From: Flavobacteriaceae bacterium
Lineage (GTDB): Bacteria > Bacteroidota > Bacteroidia > Flavobacteriales > Flavobacteriaceae
NCBI GenBank assembly: GCA_016649785.1
Contig: JAENXB010000016.1
Location: forward strand, 1 to 22,284
DNA length: 22,284 nt
Direction: 5' to 3'
In this document: piece by piece, positions 13,101-21,220 of the stretch
How the letters are laid out: every line of letters starts with the position of its first letter
Position numbering within the stretch: position 1 is the stretch's first letter
Translations under genes and position numbers: made by a program
Notes under the pieces: generated by a model
Told to the model about the DNA's origin: nothing
Database searches by the model: none
What the model saw: the letters and a program-made list of their open reading frames with translations, nothing else

Positions 13101-16007
13101 ATGGCTGAAGAAAAGACAATGCGATTAAACAAGGTACTACGCGAATTCAATATTTCGCTAGATCGTGCTGTGGAATATTTAAATTCCAAAGGTCACGAAA
13201 TAGAAGCGCGTCCTACCACGAAAATTTCTGAAGAAGTTTACCATGTACTTTTAAACGAATTTAGTACCGATAAAAGTAAAAAAGTAGCTTCCAAAGAAGT
13301 TGGGGAAGAAAAACGCAAGGAGAAAGAAGAACTGCGTGTTGCTCGTGAAAAGGAATTGGAGGAGAAGAGGAAAGCAGAGCACAAACAGCAGGAGATCATC
13401 AGTGCCAGAATCAAGCTTGAAGGTCCAAAACAGGTTGGAAAAATCGATTTAGATAAGAAACCTGAAGAAAAACCTAAAGAAGTTGAAAAGGAAAAACCTG
13501 TACAACCAGTTGCAGAAATAGCTCCACAGATAGTTGAGGAGACTAAGGTTATTGAGCCAATAGCAGAAATACCTGAAAAAGAAGAGCCTAAAGTTGTTAC
13601 GCCTAAGGAAAAAGAACCTAAGGCTGAAGAGCCCAAAGTGGTTAGTCCTAAAGCTGAAGAGCCAAAGGTTGCTGCTGCTAAAACTGAAAAACCTCTTGAA
13701 GCGGAAATTACTTCAAAAGAAACTGTTGCAAAGGAAGAGAAAACAACTGAGAAACCGGTTTCACCGGTAGAACCTCAGGCTGAGGAAGCTCCCGAAAATG
13801 TTGAAGAAGAAGCAGTAGAAAAAGAACCGGGTTCAGACACTCTAAAAACAAATTACACCAAACTTAACGGCCCTCAATTTACAGGAGAAAAAATTGATCT
13901 TTCCCAGTTTAAAAAACCGGTTAAAAAGAAAGACGAGAAAAAGACCGCTGCCGAAAGTGCAAAAGAAAAAAATAAAAAACGACGTCGCAGAATAACCAAA
14001 GATGTTAAGCCAGCTCCGTCAACTACCCCAAGCACCCCGTATAAGGGAGCAAAAGGAGTTAAAAGACCGGTGAGACCTGCTATTGCAAAAGAAGAGCCTA
14101 GCGAGGAAGCAGTTCAGAAGCAAGTAAGGGAAACCTTAGAAAAGCTTCAGGGTAAATCCGGAAAAGGAAAAGGAGCAAAATACAGAAGGGATAAAAGAGA
14201 CCATCACCGTCAAAAAACTGAAGATGAATTGGCTCAACAGGAATCTGAAAGCAAAGTGCTTAAGGTAACAGAATTTGTTACCGTAAGTGAAATTGCGACT
14301 ATGATGGATGTGCCGGTTACAAAAATTATTTCAACCTGTATGTCACTTGGAATGATGGTGACCATGAACCAACGGCTTGATGCAGAAACCCTGTCTATAG
14401 TTGCAGATGAGTTTGATTATGAAATAGAATTTGTTTCTGCAGATATTGAAGAAACCATAGAAACGGAAGAAGATCGTCCGGAGGATTTAGAATCCCGGGC
14501 ACCAATAGTTACCGTAATGGGTCACGTAGATCACGGTAAAACTTCCCTGTTGGATTATATTCGAAAAGAAAATGTTATCGCCGGTGAAAGTGGTGGAATC
14601 ACACAACACATTGGCGCTTATGGAGTAGAACTGGAAGATGGTCAAAAAATAAGTTTCCTTGATACTCCCGGGCACGAAGCCTTTACCGCAATGCGGGCTA
14701 GGGGTGCTCAGGTTACAGATATAGCTATTATTGTTATTGCAGCAGATGATGATGTGATGCCGCAAACTAAAGAAGCAATTTCCCATGCCCAGGCAGCAGG
14801 AGTGCCAATTGTGTTTGCAATTAACAAGGTAGACTTGCCTAATTCGAATCCTGAAAAAATAAAAGAAAAACTGGCTGCAATGAATCTCCTTGTTGAAGAC
14901 TGGGGAGGAAAAATTCAGTCTCACGATATTTCCGCTAAAACCGGGCTTGGAGTAAAAGATCTTTTGGAAAAAGTATTGCTTGAAGCTGAAATTCTGGAAC
15001 TTACTGCCAATCCAAACAAACCGGCAAAAGGAACAGTGGTTGAAGCATTTTTAGGTAAAGGACGCGGATACGTTGCCACTGTTCTGGTTCAGGAAGGATC
15101 TGTGAAAATTGGAGATTACATATTGGCCGGAAGACATACCGGTAAGGTTAAAGCAATGCAGGATGAACGCGGGAAAGATGTAAAAGTTGCAGGGCCATCA
15201 ACTCCTGTCTCTATTTTGGGTCTTGACGGAGCGCCTCAGGCAGGCGATAAGTTTAGGGTAATGTTGGATGAGCGGGAGGCAAAAGATATTGCTTCAAGAC
15301 GTACCCAGTTGCAAAGGGAACAATCTGTAAGGACTCAACGACATATTACCCTGGATGAAATTGGTCGCCGAATAGCCTTAGGGGAATTTAAAGAAATCAA
15401 TATTATCCTTAAAGGTGATGTGGATGGATCTGTTGAAGCATTGACAGATAGTTTCCAAAAACTTTCTACGGAAGAAATACAAGTCAATATTATCCATAAA
15501 GGAGTTGGGCCTATTACTGAGAGCGATGTTCTCCTGGCTTCCGCTTCCGATGCAGTAATTATTGGATTTAATGTGCGTCCGGCAGGTAATGCCAGACAGT
15601 TGGCAGATAAAGAGGAAATTGATGTTAGGACGTATTCAATTATCTACGATGCCATCAACGATCTAAAAGATGCGATGGAAGGTATGTTGACACCTGAAAT
15701 GAAGGAGGAAATCACTGGTACTGCTGAGATCAGGGAGACTTTCAAAATATCCAAAATTGGGACCATTGCAGGTTGTATGGTAACTTCCGGAAAAATTATC
15801 AAGAACAACGGTATCCGATTGATCAGGGATGGGATAGTAATATACACCGGCGAACTTTCATCTTTAAAACGATTTAAAGATGATGCTAAAGAAGTCGCAA
15901 AAGGATATGATTGTGGTATGCAGGTGAAGAACTACAATGATATTAAAGAAGGTGATATAATAGAAGGATATCAGGAAGTTGCTGTTAAGAAGAAAATGAA
16001 AAAATAG
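13101..16007 (+). CDS. infB: Translation initiation factor IF-2
   Basis: 968 aa GTPase that places initiator tRNA on the 30S subunit. An IF2 N-terminal module (about residues 5-52, MRLNKVLREFNISLDRAVEYL) is followed by a long charged Lys/Glu/Pro linker with degenerate EEPKV repeats (about 55-380), then a second IF2-N domain (about 389-448). The G domain has G1 GHVDHGKTS (474-482), G3 DTPGH (521-525), G4 NKVD (575-578) and G5 SAKTG (611-615). The C-terminal beta barrels and IF2 core domain follow, with the C-terminal fMet-tRNA-binding barrel at the end (EGDIIEGYQEV). Third gene of the rimP-nusA-infB operon, 58 bp after nusA; ends at a strong two-way terminator. Confidence 0.98.
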   Translation: MAEEKTMRLNKVLREFNISLDRAVEYLNSKGHEIEARPTTKISEEVYHVLLNEFSTDKSKKVASKEVGEEKRKEKEELRVAREKELEEKRKAEHKQQEIISARIKLEGPKQVGKIDLDKKPEEKPKEVEKEKPVQPVAEIAPQIVEETKVIEPIAEIPEKEEPKVVTPKEKEPKAEEPKVVSPKAEEPKVAAAKTEKPLEAEITSKETVAKEEKTTEKPVSPVEPQAEEAPENVEEEAVEKEPGSDTLKTNYTKLNGPQFTGEKIDLSQFKKPVKKKDEKKTAAESAKEKNKKRRRRITKDVKPAPSTTPSTPYKGAKGVKRPVRPAIAKEEPSEEAVQKQVRETLEKLQGKSGKGKGAKYRRDKRDHHRQKTEDELAQQESESKVLKVTEFVTVSEIATMMDVPVTKIISTCMSLGMMVTMNQRLDAETLSIVADEFDYEIEFVSADIEETIETEEDRPEDLESRAPIVTVMGHVDHGKTSLLDYIRKENVIAGESGGITQHIGAYGVELEDGQKISFLDTPGHEAFTAMRARGAQVTDIAIIVIAADDDVMPQTKEAISHAQAAGVPIVFAINKVDLPNSNPEKIKEKLAAMNLLVEDWGGKIQSHDISAKTGLGVKDLLEKVLLEAEILELTANPNKPAKGTVVEAFLGKGRGYVATVLVQEGSVKIGDYILAGRHTGKVKAMQDERGKDVKVAGPSTPVSILGLDGAPQAGDKFRVMLDEREAKDIASRRTQLQREQSVRTQRHITLDEIGRRIALGEFKEINIILKGDVDGSVEALTDSFQKLSTEEIQVNIIHKGVGPITESDVLLASASDAVIIGFNVRPAGNARQLADKEEIDVRTYSIIYDAINDLKDAMEGMLTPEMKEEITGTAEIRETFKISKIGTIAGCMVTSGKIIKNNGIRLIRDGIVIYTGELSSLKRFKDDAKEVAKGYDCGMQVKNYNDIKEGDIIEGYQEVAVKKKMKK

Positions 16008-16029
16008 CAAATTCAATAGCTAATAATAA

Positions 16030-16073
16030 AAAAAAGAGGTTGCACGGGTTTATTCCTGTACAACCTCTTTTTT
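16030..16073. terminator. Two-way terminator shared by infB and the SPOR gene
   Basis: Arms AAAAAAGAGGTTG (16030-16042) and CAACCTCTTTTTT (16061-16073); inside the loop ACGGG and CCTGT add a second short stem with one wobble pair. A run of A on the left and of T on the right allows termination from both sides of these convergent genes. Confidence 0.93.
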
Positions 16074-16083
16074 ATGCGGTAAT

Positions 16084-16476
16084 TTAGCCTTTTTGCGGCT
16101 TCGGGATGAATGCTGCGGGATAATCGCTCTTCATCTTTAGAAGAGCTCTGTCTGCCTCCAATCGGTTTCGGAAATTGCCGATCCAAACCTTGTAATTTGG
16201 AGTCTCATATATTATTGCTGATGGCCAGGAGTCGTATTTGGAACGGAACGTCTTAATTATTTCGCTGGCAGTGTTATTATCTCCATAATACAATTGTATT
16301 TTATAGCGTTCTCCAAACTTTCCGGCCTTGGTCATTTCAGTATTCAATACATTCAATTCAGGTATTATTTCATTTTGCTGAATATTGACGCGGCCGTTTT
16401 GGGCTGTGCTGATTTGATTTATTCCCAGGAGAAGAATTCCTATAAAAAAACAATCTTGAACTTTTAATAATCTCAT
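16084..16476 (-). CDS. Secreted SPOR-domain protein
   Basis: 130 aa from ATG at 16476. An in-frame ATG at 16527 is possible but would put 17 residues before the signal peptide, so I reject it. Signal peptide: MRLLKVQDCFFIGILLLGIN...STAQ (about 1-26). The C-terminal part (about 54-130) is a SPOR/Sporulation-related repeat domain: YKIQLYYGDNNTASEIIKTFRSKYD, SAIIYETPNYKVWIGNFRNRLEADRALLKMK, ending AAFIPKP. SPOR domains bind denuded peptidoglycan glycans at division sites or elsewhere. Periplasmic, probably soluble. It stands alone, convergent with infB and divergent from actA. Confidence 0.87.
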   Translation of the reverse strand: MRLLKVQDCFFIGILLLGINQISTAQNGRVNIQQNEIIPELNVLNTEMTKAGKFGERYKIQLYYGDNNTASEIIKTFRSKYDSWPSAIIYETPNYKVWIGNFRNRLEADRALLKMKSDYPAAFIPKPQKG

Positions 16477-16534
16477 ATCAAATAGGTTTGGTGTAAAAGT
16501 AAAACTTAATAACTCACACATGGGCAAGTTTATT

Positions 16535-16553
16535 ATTTAGAGTAAGTCTAAAT
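16535..16553. promoter_or_regulatory. Inverted repeat ATTTAGA-N5-TCTAAAT before act and SPOR genes
   Basis: Perfect 7-base arms around GTAAG, lying between the SPOR start (16476) and the act promoter (16600). Its symmetry and size fit a dimeric repressor site; metal-regulator operators with TTAG/CTAA arms look similar, and act encodes many haem and iron-sulphur proteins, but no regulator can be named from this alone. Confidence 0.35.
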
Positions 16554-16599
16554 TAAGAGTTAACACTATCTTAGCGTTTTCAAAATCCACTTTAATTGT

Positions 16600-16607
16600 T
16601 ACTTTTG
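16600..16607 (+). promoter_or_regulatory. -7 box of the act operon
   Basis: TACTTTTG fits TAnnTTTG perfectly. A TTTTC stretch (16577-16581) lies about 19 bp upstream where TTTG is expected. The predicted transcript starts near 16614 with a leader of about 84 nt. Confidence 0.6.
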
Positions 16608-16697
16608 TCGCTGAATTTTTTGGGTACGCCAATATATTTTTACCTTAGTAGTCATAAAATATCGTGCCAAACATAAGAAGCTAATTCAACTTAAAAT

Positions 16698-18041
16698 ATG
16701 AAAAAGGTGAAATTCCGCCATTCAACCTCACGCTTTCTGTTATTATCAGTAGTGTTTTTGCTTTCATTTTCCGCACTTAGTTTCTCTCAGGAGAAACAAG
16801 TTTCACCAGATGCCGGGCAACCGGCTATTGAAGTTACTGATGCTCCTGGCTCAGCTCTAGGTGATCCTGCAAACGGAAAATCTTTGTTTAATTCGCTTTG
16901 TGCAGCTTGCCATAAGCCTTATTCCAAATCTATTGGACCTGCTTTAAATGGTATAACCGATAGGCAAAGCCTAGAGTGGATCACATCTTGGATTCATAAT
17001 TCTTCGGCTATGATTGCTTCAGGAGATGCAGCAGCAGTAGCTATTTTTGAAGAATTCAACAAAATGCCTATGCCTGCATTCCCGCAATTATCAGAAGCGG
17101 AAATTGGAGATATCCTGGCCTATGTAGAAACGCCTAAGCCAGAACCGCAAGCAGCCGCAGGTCCTGTTGCACAAACAGGTGGTGCAACTGCCGGAGGTGG
17201 GATTTCAAGCAATATTATCCTGGGAATTTTGGCATTTGTGCTATTAATGCTTTTGGTAATATTATTTCTTGTCAATAGAACACTTAGGAAATTTGCGGTT
17301 GCAAGTGGGGTAGAATTACCTGAAAAAGAAAAAAGAACTCCAATTTGGAAATCTTTTGTTCAAAATCAATTTTTGGTGTTGGTCACCGCGATACTTTTAT
17401 TGCTTGGGAGTGCTTATTTTATATATGGTTTTTTCATGCAAGTTGGGGTAGATCAGGGATATCAGCCTATTCAACCTATTCATTATTCTCATTTAATTCA
17501 CGCTGGTGACAATCAGGTTGATTGTAAATATTGCCATTCCTCAGCCAGAACTTCAAAACAAGCCGGTATTCCTTCATTGAATGTATGTATGAACTGTCAT
17601 AAGTCTATTGGAGAAGTAGCCGAAGCAACAGCAACCGAAGAATATTCAAAAGAATTTTACGACAAGGAAATTGCCAAGTTGTATGATGCAGTTGGTTGGG
17701 ATCCTGCTACACTCACTTATACGGGAGTAACCAAACCGGTAAAATGGATAAGAATTCACAATCTTCCGGACTTCGCATACTTTAATCACTCCCAGCACGT
17801 AACTGTAGCCGGTGTTGCTTGTCAAACCTGCCACGGTCCTATTCAGGAAATGGAAATTGTATCTCAAAACGCGCCGTTAACAATGGGTTGGTGTATAAAT
17901 TGTCACCGTCAAACTAATGTGAATATCGCCGGCAATGAATATTACCAAAAGATCCACGAAGAGCTGTCTAAAAAATATGGGGTTGAAGATTTGACTGCCG
18001 CCCAATTAGGTGGATTGGAATGTGCAAAATGCCATTACTAA
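16698..18041 (+). CDS. actA: Alternative Complex III subunit ActA, multihaem cytochrome c with extra mono-haem domain
   Basis: 447 aa. Signal peptide (1-31) is followed by a mono-haem cytochrome c domain with CAACH (68-72) and probable axial Met in KMPMPAFPQLSEAE. Then come two membrane helices (about 170-195 and 222-248), and a penta-haem domain with CKYCH (276-280), CMNCH (297-301), CQTCH (375-379), CINCH (399-403) and CAKCH (442-446, one residue from the end). The two helices return the chain to the periplasm, so both haem parts lie on the same side, as electron transfer requires. ActA takes electrons from the ActB side and passes them towards cytochrome c or the oxidase. The extra domain resembles ActE. 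First gene of actABC; 62 nt before actB. Confidence 0.95.
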   Translation: MKKVKFRHSTSRFLLLSVVFLLSFSALSFSQEKQVSPDAGQPAIEVTDAPGSALGDPANGKSLFNSLCAACHKPYSKSIGPALNGITDRQSLEWITSWIHNSSAMIASGDAAAVAIFEEFNKMPMPAFPQLSEAEIGDILAYVETPKPEPQAAAGPVAQTGGATAGGGISSNIILGILAFVLLMLLVILFLVNRTLRKFAVASGVELPEKEKRTPIWKSFVQNQFLVLVTAILLLLGSAYFIYGFFMQVGVDQGYQPIQPIHYSHLIHAGDNQVDCKYCHSSARTSKQAGIPSLNVCMNCHKSIGEVAEATATEEYSKEFYDKEIAKLYDAVGWDPATLTYTGVTKPVKWIRIHNLPDFAYFNHSQHVTVAGVACQTCHGPIQEMEIVSQNAPLTMGWCINCHRQTNVNIAGNEYYQKIHEELSKKYGVEDLTAAQLGGLECAKCHY

Positions 18042-18103
18042 TAAAAAAAATGTGTTTCCTGCAAACGCGGGTATTTAATTACGAAGTTAATATCTAGATA
18101 TAT

Positions 18104-21100
18104 ATGTCATCAAACAAGAAATACTGGAAAAGTGTTGAAGAACTGGATGAAAACAGTTCTATTGTTGAGAGGCTCCAGCAAAAAGAATTTGTAGAAGAAA
18201 TTCCAACTGATGAATTTCTGGGGGATAAGGAATCCCTGAGTAACTCAGCAACTACCCGACGCGATTTCTTGAAATATGTTGGTTTTACAACTGCAGCAGC
18301 CTCTCTTGCCGCCTGTGAGGGACCGGTAATTAAATCTATTCCTTATGTAGTGCAGCCAGAAAGAATTGTGCCCGGAGTAGCAAACTTCTATGCAACTACA
18401 ATTGCAGATGGGTTCGATTTCGCGAGTGTTTTGGTTAAAACCCGTGAAGGACGTCCTATTAAAATAGAAAATAATATTCTTTCCACTTCAAAGGCAGGAG
18501 TAAATGCAAGGGTACACGCATCAGTACTTTCTCTATATGACGGAAAGCGCCTAAAACGCCCAATGGCAAACGGACAAAACGTTTCCTGGGAAGAATTTCA
18601 CAATCAGGTTGGCAATGCATTAAATAATGTTCAGGGAGAAATAGTTCTTTTGACACAAACTTTTGCCAGTCCTTCTACAACAAGGTTAATTGATGAGTTT
18701 TCCGCAAAATTCGGGAATGTACGCCATGTGGTGTACGATACAGTTTCTGAAGATGCTGCTCTAAATGCTTTTGAAGCCAAATTTGGAACAAGGGCATTAG
18801 CCAATTACGATTTCTCTAAAGCTGAAACAATAGTTTCCATTGGTGCCGATTTCTTAGGAGATTGGAACGGTGGTGGTTTTGATGCGGGATACGCAAAAAG
18901 CCGGATTCCTGAAAATGGAAAAATGTCGCGACATATCCAGTTTGAAGCAAATATGTCCCTGACCGGTGCAAATGCCGATAAACGAATTCCTGTAACACCT
19001 TCTCAACAAAAAGCGGTAGTAGCAGCTTTATATGGTTATATAGCAGGAGGTGCTTCAACAAGCAATCTTCCTGGAAATATAGATGATGCCGTAATTAAAG
19101 CGGTTAACCAATTAAGAAAATCGGGAAGTAAAGCTGTGGTTGTGACAGGCTTGCCTGATACCGATGCGCAATTACTTGTCATTGCAATCAACCAGGCATT
19201 GGGAAGCCAGGTGATGGATACAGATAATCCACGAATGATTCGCCAGGGGAGTGCTCAGGCCGTTTCAAAATTGGTTCAAGATATTGAGAATGGAAGTGTA
19301 GGAGCTTTATTGATTGCCGGGGTAAATCCTGCATATAGCTTGCCTAACTCAAAAGAATTTATTGAAGCTCTTAAAGGGGTTGACGTTTCCATAGCCTTTT
19401 CAATGAAGGAAGATGAAACTGCAAAGCTGTGTAAATTTATTGCCGCTACGCCGCATTATTTGGAAAGCTGGGGTGATGTTCAATTTACCAAAAACAATTT
19501 CAGCTTAATGCAGCCTACCATCAGGCCGTTGTTTGATACGAGACAATTTCAGGACTGTTTATTGAAATGGAACGGAAACAGTATCTCATATTACGATTAT
19601 ATAAAAGAAACATGGAACGGATCTCTGGGGCTTGGTTCCTGGAATGATGCTCTTCACGATGGGATTTTTGAAGGAACTATTCCTGGTGTTGCAGCAGTTC
19701 TTACTTCCGAAACTGCCACAGCGGTAAATAACAGTACTTCAGCCCAAAACCTTAGTCAGGCAGGGGAAACTAAAGGCTATGAGCTTGTTCTCTACACCAA
19801 GGTTTCTATGGGAGACGGCCAGCAAGCCAATAACCCCTGGTTGCAGGAAATGCCAGATCCTATTACAAGATCTTCCTGGGATAACTATGTTACCATTTCC
19901 AAAGCCGATGCAGAGGCTCTCGGTTTAATAAATGAGAATGTGGCAAATGGTGCGCTTAACGGAAGTTATGTCAACCTTAAAATGGATGGGGTAGTTGTAG
20001 AAAATGTACCTGTTATTATCCAACCGGGACAAGCTAAAGGATCTCTTGGGCTTGCTTTGGGATACGGAAAAAAAGAAGGAATAAAAGAAGAAATGCAGGT
20101 AGGTGTAAATGCCTTCCCGCTTTATAAAGATTTTAAATCGGTTCAAAACGTTTCTGTAGAGAAGGCTTCAGGAATGCACGAATTTGCCTGTGTTCAATTG
20201 CAAAACACATTGATGGGCCGGGGCGATATCATCAAGGAAACTACCCTGGAAGTTTTTAATACTAAAGAGGTAGAGGAATGGAACAAGGTTCCTGTAGTTT
20301 CACTAAATCATATGGAAACCCCCGTAACTTCTCCGGAAGTTGACCTTTGGCAATCGTTTGACCGGGAAGTAGGACACCACTTTAATTTATCCATAGATTT
20401 AAATGCTTGTACGGGTTGTGGAGCCTGTATTATTGCCTGTCATTCTGAAAATAATGTTCCGGTTGTTGGTAAAGTTGAAATTAGAAAATCGCGTGATATG
20501 CACTGGTTGCGTATAGACCGTTATTACTCTTCCGAAGACACCTTCACAAATGATATCAATAAAAAGGATGACATCTCAGGACTCGGGGAATCACTTTCTC
20601 AATTTGGGGAATTGGAACAACCGGGAGATAATCCGCAAGTAGTCTTTCAACCGGTAATGTGTCAACACTGTAACCATGCTCCCTGTGAAACCGTATGCCC
20701 TGTGGCAGCAACCTCTCATGGACGTCAGGGTCAGAATCAAATGGTTTATAACAGATGTGTGGGAACAAGGTATTGCGCAAATAACTGTCCTTACAAGGTT
20801 CGTCGTTTCAATTGGTTTAAATACTCCGGGAATGATGAATTTGATTATCACATGAATGATGATTTGGGCCGAATGGTATTAAATCCCGATGTTACTGTGA
20901 GGTCAAGAGGAGTTATGGAAAAATGTTCCATGTGTATGCAAAAAACACAAAAAACCATTTTGGATGCCAAGCGCGATGGCAGGGTAATAGAAGATGGGGA
21001 ATTCCATACCGCCTGTTCTGCAGCTTGTGATAAGGGCGCAATGGTTTTTGGTGATATTAACGATCAGGAAACTAAGATCGTTAAAATGAAGGAGGATAAA

Positions 21101-21184
21101 AGAATGTATCACTTATTGGAATCTGTTGGGACCAAGCCTAATGTGATGTACCAAACCAAGATAAGGAATATTTCAGAAGCATAA
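18104..21184 (+). CDS. actB: Alternative Complex III subunit ActB, iron-sulphur/molybdopterin-oxidoreductase-like
   Basis: 1026 aa. A Tat-type TTRRDFLKY motif (Arg52-Arg53) lies behind a long N-terminal stretch and is followed by a hydrophobic segment ending LAAC, so Cys71 may be lipidated. The large middle part (about 80-740) resembles a molybdopterin oxidoreductase that in this family has lost the cofactor. The C-terminal ferredoxin part carries Cys769/772/775/779 (CTGCGACIIAC), Cys853/856/861/865 (CQHC...CETVC), Cys885/891/895, CSMC and CSAAC, enough for three 4Fe-4S clusters and one 3Fe-4S as known for ActB. It wires quinol oxidation at ActC to the haems of ActA on the periplasmic face. 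36 bp before actC. Confidence 0.96.
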   Translation: MSSNKKYWKSVEELDENSSIVERLQQKEFVEEIPTDEFLGDKESLSNSATTRRDFLKYVGFTTAAASLAACEGPVIKSIPYVVQPERIVPGVANFYATTIADGFDFASVLVKTREGRPIKIENNILSTSKAGVNARVHASVLSLYDGKRLKRPMANGQNVSWEEFHNQVGNALNNVQGEIVLLTQTFASPSTTRLIDEFSAKFGNVRHVVYDTVSEDAALNAFEAKFGTRALANYDFSKAETIVSIGADFLGDWNGGGFDAGYAKSRIPENGKMSRHIQFEANMSLTGANADKRIPVTPSQQKAVVAALYGYIAGGASTSNLPGNIDDAVIKAVNQLRKSGSKAVVVTGLPDTDAQLLVIAINQALGSQVMDTDNPRMIRQGSAQAVSKLVQDIENGSVGALLIAGVNPAYSLPNSKEFIEALKGVDVSIAFSMKEDETAKLCKFIAATPHYLESWGDVQFTKNNFSLMQPTIRPLFDTRQFQDCLLKWNGNSISYYDYIKETWNGSLGLGSWNDALHDGIFEGTIPGVAAVLTSETATAVNNSTSAQNLSQAGETKGYELVLYTKVSMGDGQQANNPWLQEMPDPITRSSWDNYVTISKADAEALGLINENVANGALNGSYVNLKMDGVVVENVPVIIQPGQAKGSLGLALGYGKKEGIKEEMQVGVNAFPLYKDFKSVQNVSVEKASGMHEFACVQLQNTLMGRGDIIKETTLEVFNTKEVEEWNKVPVVSLNHMETPVTSPEVDLWQSFDREVGHHFNLSIDLNACTGCGACIIACHSENNVPVVGKVEIRKSRDMHWLRIDRYYSSEDTFTNDINKKDDISGLGESLSQFGELEQPGDNPQVVFQPVMCQHCNHAPCETVCPVAATSHGRQGQNQMVYNRCVGTRYCANNCPYKVRRFNWFKYSGNDEFDYHMNDDLGRMVLNPDVTVRSRGVMEKCSMCMQKTQKTILDAKRDGRVIEDGEFHTACSAACDKGAMVFGDINDQETKIVKMKEDKRMYHLLESVGTKPNVMYQTKIRNISEA

Positions 21185-21220
21185 TAAAAGTAAACAATTA
21201 AAGAATCAATTAAAAAGGAT

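Noticed and set aside
13560..13700. EEPKV-type repeats as a mobile or slipped repeat element
   Set aside because: They are the variable charged linker normal in IF-2 proteins, in frame and degenerate at DNA level.
14487..14924. 145-aa open frame on the opposite strand of infB
   Set aside because: Shadow of a highly conserved GTPase-coding region; no promoter and a composition typical of an antisense frame.
16477..16527. N-terminal extension of the SPOR protein to the ATG at 16527
   Set aside because: It would put 17 residues ahead of an otherwise standard signal peptide; the ATG at 16476 explains the protein better.
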